Shown here: one piece after another, positions 1 through 5,251 of the stretch
How the letters are laid out: each line of letters begins with the position of its first letter
Position numbering within the stretch: position 1 is the first letter of the stretch
NCBI GenBank assembly: GCA_937868455.1
Contig: CALMMO010000458.1
Span: 1 to 5,251, forward strand
Reading direction: 5' to 3'
DNA from: an uncultured Marmoricola sp.
GTDB lineage: Bacteria; Actinomycetota; Actinomycetes; Propionibacteriales; Nocardioidaceae
DNA length: 5,251 nucleotides
The notes under the pieces: generated by a model
Database searches by the model: none
Seen by the model: the letters and a program-made list of their open reading frames with translations, nothing else
What the model was told of the DNA's origin: nothing
Program-made: the position numbers and the translations under genes

Positions 1-22
1 ACGATCAAGAGGTGACTGCACG

Positions 23-805
23 ATGAGACTATGCAATCTGCTGCCCGTGACCGAGAATGGTTCGGTGGGTGGGGGCATGAGCAATAGGGCACTCGCTGCG
101 TTGCACGCGGTGCAGCCTGAGGGCGTCAACTACTTAGAGTTCACCGAAGCCGAGTTGGCTGAGATCCGCCTGGCCCTTGAGTCAATGGCCGAGTGCGCAC
201 TTCCTCGATGGGACCACTTCGCATCGCAACTGGTTCGCGCCGTGCTCGACGAGGGTGCGACCCTATTCAAAGAGGGCGACAATTGGCCCTACATGGGCAT
301 GGTCGTTCGCGGGTACGTCGAGTTGCGCACCGCCGATGACAAAGGCGATTCGTGGGTGATGTCTATCGCCGAGCCTGGTCAATTGGTCGCAAGCCCGCCG
401 GCTCTGCTTCCGCGCGGGATGACCACCATGTTGGGCCTGTTTCCTAGCTACTCCCAGATCCGTCAGGAGTTTGAGCGGGGGCACACAATCCACTCGGCGC
501 GAGCGATAACCGATGCGGGAATCGTGGTCGTTCCTTACGCGACCCTTGAAGACTTGGCAGAAACCGAAACTGAGTGGGCCTCGATGCTCATGCGCCAGAC
601 CATGCTTTTCGCGGCGGGCAAGGAATTGCGCCATCGAGAGTTCGTCACTCTCTCACCGCTCGATCGCTACCTACGTTTCGAGCGCGATCGCGGGCATTTG
701 TTGTCTTTGCTGCCCAAGCGCAGCGTCGCGTCTTTGCTCGGCATCACACCAGAGTCACTCAGTCGCATCCTCGCTCGCCTTGCCCAGCGACGCGACGAGG
801 TTTAG
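23..805 (+). CDS. Crp/Fnr-like transcriptional regulator (paralogue 1)
   Basis: This is a probable DNA-binding regulator of the Crp/Fnr superfamily, 260 residues from this start. Residues about 61-175 look like the effector beta-barrel: DEGATLFKEGD resembles the Crp barrel entry and EPGQL starts its second half. Residues about 209-257 are a Crp-type winged helix-turn-helix, with LSPLDRYLRF followed by SVASLLGITPESLSRIL, whose ITPESLSR part is the recognition helix. The usual cNMP phosphate-binding cassette (FGE...RSA-like) is not seen; a segment containing GLFPSYS (138-144) stands there instead, so cAMP binding is doubtful and the ligand is unknown. No Fnr-type cysteine cluster is visible. 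ATG 23 has a good ribosome site (AAGAGGTG, 7-14). ATG 77 would give 242 residues, matches the paralogue at 1616-2356 better, and removes codons such as AGA and CTA. The stop overlaps that of the opposing sortase gene. Family is secure; the start is uncertain. Confidence 0.85.
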   Translation: MRLCNLLPVTENGSVGGGMSNRALAALHAVQPEGVNYLEFTEAELAEIRLALESMAECALPRWDHFASQLVRAVLDEGATLFKEGDNWPYMGMVVRGYVELRTADDKGDSWVMSIAEPGQLVASPPALLPRGMTTMLGLFPSYSQIRQEFERGHTIHSARAITDAGIVVVPYATLEDLAETETEWASMLMRQTMLFAAGKELRHREFVTLSPLDRYLRFERDRGHLLSLLPKRSVASLLGITPESLSRILARLAQRRDEV

Positions 806-1485
806 GTCCCTTTCTCGAACGTGCTCACCAAGTGGCCAAAGGCCACCAAACGGTCGTCGGTGTGGAACAACTCCGCGCAGGTGGTCAGCGTCAGCAGCCG
901 TGGCGTGCGAGGTGGTTGTGTGCCTTTGGCGTCAGGGTTCTTGGGTGGAAACTCCAAGACCCACCCCGCACCAAAGTCGACTCTCAGGGCAGCGCCCGCG
1001 GTGTCGAGTTCATAGGTGTAGATGGTGGATTTTGTCTCCACGAGGACCAGGTCTCCGGGTCGCAGTGATGGCATCCCGCGCAAAGGCTCGCCGTGTGTGA
1101 CTCGATGGGCTGCCAGGGCGAAGTTTCCTTTGCCTCCGGGAGGCGCGCTGTGGTCGAAGTGTCCAAATCCTTGGGCCAATTCCTTGTCGCCGGTGCCTTC
1201 GACCATGGGTACGGCGCGGGTGCCCAACTTCGGAATCTGCACAAGAGCACTGAGGTGTACGCCGTTGGTGCTCGCGGTTGCCTCGCCAGCCTTCCAACTG
1301 CGCTTGAGGGCTTGTTGACCTTGTGCTTGCTGTGACCGAGCAAGTGCGTTGGTGCCCCAGATTTGCCACGCGTAGACACCAAAGAGCAGGAGTCCGCCAA
1401 CGATCAGCACCCACGCCATGCCGCGCACAATCGCTCCGCCTCTGGCTGTGTCTGGGCGCTCGTGGGTGCGGGAAGTGCGGCGCAT
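802..1485 (-). CDS. Class E-like sortase (cysteine transpeptidase)
   Basis: A 227-residue membrane-anchored sortase, a transpeptidase that cleaves a C-terminal sorting motif in secreted proteins and links them to the cell wall. The N-terminus is basic (MRRTSRTHER), followed by one membrane segment at about 23-42 (MAWVLIVGGLLLFGVYAW), so the catalytic domain should be outside. The catalytic triad is readable: His127 in AAHRVTHGEPLR, Cys203 in LLTLTTC, and Arg212 in DDRLVAFG. HRVTHGEP together with TLTTC fits actinobacterial class E sortases, which are known for LAxTG-type substrates; the class is inferred from motifs. No protein in this window carries an LPxTG or LAxTG sorting signal and no pilin gene is adjacent, so a housekeeping role is more likely than pilus assembly. 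The ribosome site before ATG 1485 is weak. Met23 (1419) is an alternative start but would remove the positive residues before the membrane segment. It is divergent from the regulator at 1616 and convergent with the one at 23. Confidence 0.9.
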   Translation of the reverse strand: MRRTSRTHERPDTARGGAIVRGMAWVLIVGGLLLFGVYAWQIWGTNALARSQQAQGQQALKRSWKAGEATASTNGVHLSALVQIPKLGTRAVPMVEGTGDKELAQGFGHFDHSAPPGGKGNFALAAHRVTHGEPLRGMPSLRPGDLVLVETKSTIYTYELDTAGAALRVDFGAGWVLEFPPKNPDAKGTQPPRTPRLLTLTTCAELFHTDDRLVAFGHLVSTFEKGT

Positions 1486-1504
1486 GTGCTCAATCTAGTC
1501 AAAC

Positions 1505-1541
1505 GTGACGTATCTGACTTATCCCAAGTTAATTGCGTCAC
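1505..1541. repeat. Inverted repeat GTGACG-N25-CGTCAC, possible operator
   Basis: GTGACG at 1505-1510 and CGTCAC at 1536-1541 are perfect inverted copies separated by 25 bp. Extending outward, AAACGTGACG and the reverse complement of the right arm, AGAAGTGACG, agree at 8 of 10 positions. The arms are about three and a half helical turns apart and contain the GTGA core common in Crp-type half-sites, but the layout is not the classical TGTGA-N6-TCACA site. It could be two half-sites bridged by a regulator, or chance. Confidence 0.35.
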
Positions 1542-1579
1542 TTCTCGGGTGTGTACTGGCACGTAACATGCGACTAATT

Positions 1580-1596
1580 CGCCCGATCCGCGGGCG
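1580..1596 (+). promoter_or_regulatory. Small GC hairpin in the leader of the second Crp-like gene
   Basis: CGCCCG (1580-1585) and CGGGCG (1591-1596) form a perfect 6-bp GC stem around the 5-nt loop ATCCG. It lies 11 nt before the GAGG ribosome site and would fall at the start of the transcript if TAACAT (1564-1569) is the -10 box. It may affect transcript stability or translation. No T-run follows, so it is not a terminator. Confidence 0.3.
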
Positions 1597-1615
1597 GTGA
1601 GTACGACGAGGCCCG

Positions 1616-2356
1616 ATGAGCACCAACACGAATATGTCGGCGTATGAGCCAGCGGTTTTGCGGCAACGTGGCGAAGTGAAGATTTCCAAGTTTGAAGCTC
1701 CCGAACTCAAGCTGATCCAAGACGTCTTGGAATTGGTGCTCGGTGACCGCTTGCCCCGCTGGCAATCCTTCGCCAAGAAGGTGGAACGAGTCGACGCTGA
1801 GGCCGGCGCGTTGATCTTTGATCAAGGCGACAAGACCGATGAGCTGTATCTGGTGCTCGACGGCTTCATCCGACTCACGACCGCCAACCCTGAGACCGGG
1901 GATCGACGGGTGAGCAACGTAGTTGAGCCGGGCCAACTGCTCGGCAGCATCCCTGGGGTTCGACCAGAGGGTCTAGCTGACATCGTCGGACTCATCCCGT
2001 CGTACTCATTTGTCGCCGACGAGGTGCGCCAAGGCGACTCGCCCTACACAGCTCACGCGCTGAGTGCCTCAGTGATGGCCCGGGTGCCGTTTGGTGTCAT
2101 CGAGCGCCTGGCCTCGCGGCACGTCAACTGGGCAATGTTGATGGTTCGGCAGTTGTACTTGTACGCCATGATCCAAGAGCGTCGGCAGCGCGAGCTCATC
2201 TCGCTGAGCCCAGAGCAGCTCTACCTCGAAATGCGTTCGCAAAAGCCCGAGATGTTGGCAGTGCTGGCGAAGAAGGACCTGGCATCGATGATCGGCATCA
2301 CGCCTGAGTCGATGAGTCGGATCACTCGCAGAGTGAAAATCAAGGCGAGCAAGTAG
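1616..2356 (+). CDS. Crp/Fnr-like transcriptional regulator (paralogue 2)
   Basis: A 246-residue regulator related along its length to the protein at 23-805. Shared landmarks in order are LPRW (46-49), the barrel entry EAGALIFDQGD (62-72), VEPGQL (103-108), GLIPSYS (125-131), the MLMVRQLYLYA helix (174-184), LSPEQLYLEM (197-206) and the Crp-type helix-turn-helix DLASMIGITPESMSRI (221-236). The recognition helix ITPESMSR is nearly identical to ITPESLSR in the paralogue, so the two may bind similar DNA sites. No cNMP phosphate-binding cassette is visible and there is no Fnr-type cysteine set; the effector is unknown. ATG 1616 follows GAGG at 1608-1611 with a short 4-nt gap; Met7 (1634) is an alternative. 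The gene shares its upstream region with the divergent sortase and ends at a strong terminator, so it is probably transcribed alone. Confidence 0.87.
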   Translation: MSTNTNMSAYEPAVLRQRGEVKISKFEAPELKLIQDVLELVLGDRLPRWQSFAKKVERVDAEAGALIFDQGDKTDELYLVLDGFIRLTTANPETGDRRVSNVVEPGQLLGSIPGVRPEGLADIVGLIPSYSFVADEVRQGDSPYTAHALSASVMARVPFGVIERLASRHVNWAMLMVRQLYLYAMIQERRQRELISLSPEQLYLEMRSQKPEMLAVLAKKDLASMIGITPESMSRITRRVKIKASK

Positions 2357-2357
2357 A

Positions 2358-2410
2358 GACAACAAATCCCCCGGGTGGCGCCGCGCGCTCACCCGGGGGA
2401 TTTGTTTGTC
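2358..2410. terminator. Strong bidirectional rho-independent terminator
   Basis: The arms at 2362-2377 (ACAAATCCCCCGGGTG) and 2390-2405 (CACCCGGGGGATTTGT) are perfectly complementary over 16 bp, with a 12-nt GC-only loop apart from one T. Pairing continues outward as GACA (2358-2361) with TGTC (2407-2410) past one bulged T. The AT-rich outer stem gives T-rich tracts after the GC core in both directions (ATTTGTTTGT on +, ATTTGTTGT on -). It lies between two convergent genes, starting just after the regulator stop (2354-2356) and ending just before the RDD stop (2415), so it can serve both. Confidence 0.85.
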
Positions 2411-2414
2411 GTAA

Positions 2415-2969
2415 CTAGGCCTTGTTAACCGGGATCACCACGGTGTTCATGATCTTGTCAGCGAAGGTCTGACGCTTCTGGTCCCACAAAGGCCAAAAGA
2501 AGCCGATGTAGCAGGGGAGTTGATCCACGATGTGGACCAGCATGCGAACGAAGGTCATGAGCGGACCTAGCGGTTGAGCGGTCTGCTCACTGATCAGCTT
2601 GATGCCCATCTTGGCTTTGCCGATGCTCTGACCGGTTTTGCCTTGCTTGATGATCATGTTCCACACGACGAGGCCGATCATGAGTGCGTAACCCACCAGG
2701 CCAATCAAGGTCCCGATGACGCTGCCGCCGGCGGTGACTGCACCGGTGTTCGGGTCGATGGTGGCCGATCCAGCAGAGAGCACTCCGCCGATCATCATCA
2801 AAATCCATCCAGGAATGCCACAGATCGCCACATCGATGAGGTAGGCGAGCGCACGCTGGGGCCATGCGGCGTACATGTTGGGGTCAATTGCCATACCCAT
2901 CGGGGCTGGCGGCGCGGGAGGCTGGTTCTGCCAACCTTCGGGCTGGTTCGCGTCGGGCATCTGAGTCAT
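2415..2969 (-). CDS. RDD-family integral membrane protein
   Basis: A 184-residue membrane protein of the RDD family, named for conserved Arg and Asp residues; its members are poorly characterised, and transport roles are proposed for some. The first 35 residues are polar and rich in Pro, Gln and Asn (QNQPPAPPAPMGM), likely a flexible cytoplasmic tail. Then come Arg39 and Asp46 in WPQRALAYLID, a membrane segment at about 41-64, a second at about 83-107, the loop motif GKTGQSIGKAKMGIKLI (110-126) typical of the family, a third hydrophobic stretch at about 138-160, and Asp171 in DKIMNTVVIPV near the end. The frame stays open upstream to an ATG at 3047, but ATG 2969 is preferred because AAAGGGGA lies 8 nt before it and the family-like sequence begins after it. 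It is convergent with the Crp-like gene and divergent from the TetR gene. No substrate can be assigned. Confidence 0.87.
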   Translation of the reverse strand: MTQMPDANQPEGWQNQPPAPPAPMGMAIDPNMYAAWPQRALAYLIDVAICGIPGWILMMIGGVLSAGSATIDPNTGAVTAGGSVIGTLIGLVGYALMIGLVVWNMIIKQGKTGQSIGKAKMGIKLISEQTAQPLGPLMTFVRMLVHIVDQLPCYIGFFWPLWDQKRQTFADKIMNTVVIPVNKA

Positions 2970-3012
2970 GGTCTGGGTCCCCTTTAGGTTGTGTGGCCGA
3001 GATGATGCTCTG

Positions 3013-3018
3013 ATCATA
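3013..3018 (-). promoter_or_regulatory. Probable -10 box of the RDD gene
   Basis: Read on the - strand this is TATGAT, a 5/6 match to the -10 consensus. It lies 43 bp before ATG 2969 and predicts transcription from about 3006 with a leader of roughly 37 nt. No good -35 box is found at the usual distance, which is common for actinobacterial promoters. It lies within a short inverted repeat, ATGAT (3002-3006) and ATCAT (3013-3017). Confidence 0.45.
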
Positions 3019-3082
3019 TTGGAAGTTCGAGTGGGATGAGTAGCCAAAGATAAAGGCAGTCTTGACTGTTTGTTCCTGCTCT

Positions 3083-3101
3083 GTCACCGTTGACCCGTGA
3101 C
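3083..3101. promoter_or_regulatory. Inverted repeat GTCAC-N9-GTGAC, candidate TetR operator
   Basis: GTCAC (3083-3087) and GTGAC (3097-3101) are perfect 5-bp inverted copies around CGTTGACCC. The 19-bp palindrome ends 4 nt before ATG 3106 of the TetR gene and lies in the region shared with the RDD gene. TetR proteins usually bind short palindromes next to their own gene, so this is a natural candidate for an autoregulatory site. The short arms mean that chance is not excluded. Confidence 0.35.
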
Positions 3102-3105
3102 CGTG

Positions 3106-3693
3106 ATGCGAGTGCCTCAAGAAGAGCGCACCAGAGCGATGCGTCAGCGTCTGATGGCCGCGACCGTGGAATGCCTGGCAGAGCGCGGATTTGCGGGTAC
3201 GTCGACCACACTCGTCTCCGCCCGAGCCGGAGTGTCACGAGGTGCACAACTGCATCACTTCCCGACCAAGAACGATCTGGTGCTCGCCGCCGTCGAACAT
3301 GTCGGCCAGGTCCGTCGAGACGAGCTGATCGCAGCCGCTTCCAGCATCCCGCGCGGACGCAAGCGCATTCAGGCGGTCTTGGAAATGCTGGGCGATCAAT
3401 TCACGTCACCCGTCTTCATGGCAGCTGTCGAGTTGTGGGTGGCTGCTCGAACTGATGAGTCCCTGCGAGAGCCCGTCGCCCAGCTCGAGCGCCGAGTGGG
3501 CCGAGAGACCCACGAACTCCTCGTTGGTCTCTTAGAGGTGGACGAGTCTCTGCCGGGCAACCGCGAACTCGTGCAGGCCACGCTCGATTTGGTTCGCGGG
3601 CTGGGTTTGGCCAACACCCTCAACGACGACTCAAGTCGACGCGCGCGGGTTCTGACTGCCTGGGCCGACGTACTCGAGGGGAGATTGCAATGA
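3106..3693 (+). CDS. TetR/AcrR-family transcriptional regulator
   Basis: A 195-residue regulator of usual TetR length. Residues about 9-55 form the DNA-binding domain: RAMRQRLMAATVECLAERGFAG, then the helix-turn-helix STTLVSARAGVSRGAQLHHF (33-52), ending in the family signature FPTKNDLV. The rest is a helical ligand and dimer domain with no recognisable specificity. The start is unsure: GTG 3097, GTG 3103, ATG 3106 and GTG 3112 are all in frame and none has a clear ribosome site. ATG 3106 is chosen because it is an ATG and leaves the GTCAC/GTGAC palindrome outside the coding region. The gene overlaps the next one by ATGA, placing the regulator first in an operon with the TIGR03084-like and AtuA-like genes. 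It is therefore probably the local regulator, likely a repressor released by a pathway intermediate such as an acyl-CoA; the ligand is inferred from context only. Confidence 0.88.
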   Translation: MRVPQEERTRAMRQRLMAATVECLAERGFAGTSTTLVSARAGVSRGAQLHHFPTKNDLVLAAVEHVGQVRRDELIAAASSIPRGRKRIQAVLEMLGDQFTSPVFMAAVELWVAARTDESLREPVAQLERRVGRETHELLVGLLEVDESLPGNRELVQATLDLVRGLGLANTLNDDSSRRARVLTAWADVLEGRLQ

Positions 3694-4481
3694 GTGCTCT
3701 GGAAAGCGTGCTTGCCGACTTAGGCGACCTTGGTGACCGGCTAGATCAGGTTGTGGCCGGCTGTGCGCCCAGTCAATGGGCCACGTTGACGCCCGCGCCC
3801 GGATGGAGTGTGGCCCACCAGATCGCTCACCTGGCCTGGACCGATGAAGTCGCGCTGCTGGCCGCGCAGGCACACGTCGACAAAGAGCCCTGGGACGCGG
3901 TCGTGCTGCAAGCAATGGGAAACCCCGAGGGTTTCGTCGACGACATGGCTGCACTGGGTGCGACTGAGGCGCCAGATGAGTTGTTGCAGCGATGGCGAGG
4001 CGCTCGCGTTGCCCTGGCGCAGGCGCTGCGTGAGTTGCCAGATGGCGTGAAGATGCCGTGGTTTGGCCCGCCAATGAGTGCGACCTCGATGGCCACCGCG
4101 CGGCTTATGGAGACCTGGGCGCACTCGCTGGATTGCCATGAAGCGTTGGGCGCTTCGTTTGTGCGCACTGACGCGGTGCAACACATCGCCCACCTCGGCG
4201 TGCGCACCCGCAACTACGCCTTCTCGGTGCACGGACTCCAAGCCCCCGCCGAGGAGTTTTACGTGCACCTCACTTTGCCTTCCCAGGGCGTTCTCACCTG
4301 GGGCGCTGAGTCGGCCACCCAAACCGTGCGCGGATCTGCGTTCAACTTCGCCTTACTAGTGACCCAGCGCCGCCACCGCGACGACCTTGACCTGAGTGCC
4401 GTGGGCCCAGACGCCTCCCGCTGGCTCGACATTGCCCAGGCCTTCGCCGGACCGCCCGGAGTCGGACGGGCCGCCTCATGA
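3690..4481 (+). CDS. TIGR03084-family protein (MDMPI/DinB-like fold)
   Basis: A 263-residue protein that matches my recollection of the actinobacterial TIGR03084 family over its whole length. The N-terminal four-helix part holds PAPGWSVAHQIAHLAWTDE (35-53), the centre holds PWFGPPMSATSMATARLMETWAH (123-145), and the C-terminal part holds HLGVRTRNYAF and VTQRRHRDDL, ending in RWLDIAQAFAGPPG. In mycothiol-dependent maleylpyruvate isomerase, a relative by fold, a metal is bound by one His and by Glu and His in an ExxxH pattern. Here His47, Glu141 and His145 in ETWAH have the matching arrangement, so a metal-dependent, perhaps mycothiol-linked, reaction is possible. The actual reaction is unknown. 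The start overlaps the TetR stop (ATGA, 3690-3693), with GAGGGGAG (3676-3683) as a strong ribosome site. The stop overlaps the next start in the same way, so it is tightly coupled to the AtuA-like gene and probably serves the same pathway. Confidence 0.88.
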   Translation: MSALESVLADLGDLGDRLDQVVAGCAPSQWATLTPAPGWSVAHQIAHLAWTDEVALLAAQAHVDKEPWDAVVLQAMGNPEGFVDDMAALGATEAPDELLQRWRGARVALAQALRELPDGVKMPWFGPPMSATSMATARLMETWAHSLDCHEALGASFVRTDAVQHIAHLGVRTRNYAFSVHGLQAPAEEFYVHLTLPSQGVLTWGAESATQTVRGSAFNFALLVTQRRHRDDLDLSAVGPDASRWLDIAQAFAGPPGVGRAAS

Positions 4482-5251
4482 GCGCGATCCGGATCGGCAA
4501 CTGCTCGGGCTTCTACGGCGATCGCCTCTCGGCGATGCGCGAGATGCTCGAGGGCGGGCCACTCGACGTACTCACGGGGGACTATCTCGCCGAACTCACC
4601 ATGCTGATCTTGGGTCGCGACCAAATGCGCGACCCCGCATTGGGATATGCCAAGACCTTCGTGCGGCAGGCTGAACAATGCCTGGGCACCGCCCTCGAAC
4701 AAGGTGTCCGAATCGTTTCCAATGCCGGTGGCCTCAACCCTGCCGGCCTGGGCGCAAGGCTGCGAGAAGTAGCGCGGGGCCTTGGCCTCGACCCTCAGAT
4801 CGCGGTGATCCAAGGCGACAACCTGATGCCCAAAGCGGCCGAACTTGGCTTCGGTGATGCCCTCACAGCCAATGCCTATCTCGGCGGATTCGAGATCGCG
4901 GCGGCGTTGGAGGATTGCGCTGACGTCGTCGTGACTGGGCGCGTCACCGACGCCTCACTCGTGGTTGGACCTGCGATCTGGTGGCATGGGTGGACTCCCG
5001 AGCAGTACGACGAACTCGCCGGCGCAGTCGTGGCAGGCCACGTGATTGAGTGTGGGGCCCAAGCGACAGGTGGCAACTTCAGCGGCTTCACCTCGCAGTC
5101 GAGTCCTCTGGGGTTTCCATTAGTTGAACTCGCTCACGATGGTTCGTGCGTGGTCACTAAGCATCCGGGCACTGCTGGTCAGGTCACGATCGACACTGTT
5201 ACGGCGCAACTGATGTACGAAATTCAGGGGCCGACGTACCTCAACCCCGAT
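4478..5251 (+). CDS. AtuA/DUF1446-family protein, 3' end beyond the window
   Basis: The frame is open from ATG 4478 to the window end, giving 258 residues with no stop, so this is the N-terminal part of a longer protein (family members usually exceed 400 residues). The acyclic terpene utilisation AtuA family (DUF1446) is recognised by a series of blocks: IRIGNCSGFYGDRLSA (4-19), DVLTGDYLAELTMLIL (30-45), VSNAGGLNPAGL (80-91), IQGDNL (111-116), DVVVTGRVTDASLVVGP (149-165), GHVIECGAQATGGNF (187-201) and TKHPGTAGQVT (227-237), ending at GPTYLNPD. AtuA was named from the Pseudomonas citronellol/geraniol degradation cluster; the biochemical step of this family is not established, to my knowledge. 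In actinobacteria such genes often sit beside acyl-CoA carboxylase and acyl-CoA dehydrogenase genes, which may follow here. The start overlaps the preceding stop (ATGA, 4478-4481) and has only a weak ribosome site (GACGGG), so translation probably depends on coupling. Confidence 0.9.
   Translation, partial: MSAIRIGNCSGFYGDRLSAMREMLEGGPLDVLTGDYLAELTMLILGRDQMRDPALGYAKTFVRQAEQCLGTALEQGVRIVSNAGGLNPAGLGARLREVARGLGLDPQIAVIQGDNLMPKAAELGFGDALTANAYLGGFEIAAALEDCADVVVTGRVTDASLVVGPAIWWHGWTPEQYDELAGAVVAGHVIECGAQATGGNFSGFTSQSSPLGFPLVELAHDGSCVVTKHPGTAGQVTIDTVTAQLMYEIQGPTYLNPD

Larger units (their letters stand above)
1486..1615. promoter_or_regulatory. Divergent promoter region between sortase and second Crp-like gene
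   Basis: This 130-bp stretch must hold the promoters of both the sortase (leftward) and the second Crp-like regulator (rightward). It is more A/T-rich than the genes, especially at 1511-1534. No strong TTGACA/TATAAT pair is present in either direction. The best rightward -10 candidate is TAACAT at 1564-1569, with no convincing -35. An inverted repeat lies at 1505-1541 and a small hairpin at 1580-1596. The rightward ribosome site is GAGG at 1608-1611, only 4 nt from ATG 1616. Since one flanking gene encodes a DNA-binding regulator, an autoregulatory operator here is plausible but unproven. Confidence 0.5.

Noticed and set aside
263..634. Open frame on the - strand inside the first Crp-like gene
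   Set aside because: It is the antisense shadow of a gene with clear family motifs; its translation is rich in Arg, His and Gly and matches no family I recognise.
23..805. Classical cAMP receptor or Fnr oxygen sensor
   Set aside because: The cNMP phosphate-binding cassette and the Fnr cysteine cluster are both missing, so only the broad superfamily name is supported.
513..1100. Long open frames on the + strand across the first regulator and the sortase gene
   Set aside because: They overlap two well-supported genes in other frames and translate to Arg/Ser/Pro-rich low-quality protein without motifs.
2970..3047. N-terminal extension of the RDD protein to ATG 3047
   Set aside because: The ribosome site AAAGGGGA precedes ATG 2969, the -10 box TATGAT at 3013-3018 lies inside the extension, and its residues look non-coding.
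3062..3067. TTGACT as a -35 box for the TetR gene
   Set aside because: There is no -10-like hexamer 16-19 bp downstream; the bases there are CACCGT.
3741..4322. Long open frame on the - strand opposite the TIGR03084-like gene
   Set aside because: The + strand frame matches a known family end to end and is coupled by ATGA overlaps; the antisense frame has no recognisable domain.
4259..4813. Open frame on the - strand spanning the junction with the AtuA-like gene
   Set aside because: It lies antisense to two confident genes and appears only because GC-rich DNA has few stop codons.
1..5251. CRISPR array, tRNA, rRNA, insertion sequence or phage genes
   Set aside because: No regularly spaced direct repeats, no cloverleaf-like segment, no transposase or integrase motif and no terminal inverted repeats were seen on either strand.

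Overview
The window looks like chromosomal DNA from an actinobacterium (Actinomycetota). The sequence is GC-rich with G/C-ending codons. It carries a class E-like sortase and a TIGR03084-type protein with an MDMPI/DinB-like fold, a group found mostly in actinobacteria. Family calls come from motif recognition by eye, and no database search was possible. The species cannot be named.

Left part (1-2410): two related Crp/Fnr-type regulators, both on the + strand, flank a sortase gene on the - strand. The first regulator (23-805) meets the sortase (802-1485) tail to tail with overlapping stop codons. The sortase and the second regulator (1616-2356) are divergent and share a 130-bp region containing an inverted repeat and a small leader hairpin. 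The regulators resemble each other along their length. Both lack a recognisable cyclic-nucleotide phosphate-binding cassette and instead share a segment with a GLxPSYS motif. This arrangement is the most unusual thing in the window and suggests, without proving, that the regulators control the sortase or one another.

Middle (2358-3105): a perfect 16-bp inverted repeat forms a probable bidirectional terminator between the second regulator and a convergent RDD-family membrane protein (2415-2969, - strand). A short divergent region follows. It holds a good -10 box for the RDD gene and a GTCAC/GTGAC inverted repeat next to the start of a TetR gene.

Right part (3106-5251): TetR regulator, TIGR03084-family protein and AtuA/DUF1446-family protein are joined by two ATGA start/stop overlaps, so they form one translationally coupled operon. 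The last gene runs off the window. AtuA relatives occur in acyclic-terpene and branched acyl-CoA degradation clusters, so the TetR protein is probably the local repressor of a catabolic operon that continues to the right. The two halves of the window have no evident functional link. No RNA genes, mobile elements, CRISPR arrays or phage genes were seen, and no stretch over 300 bases lacks a gene.
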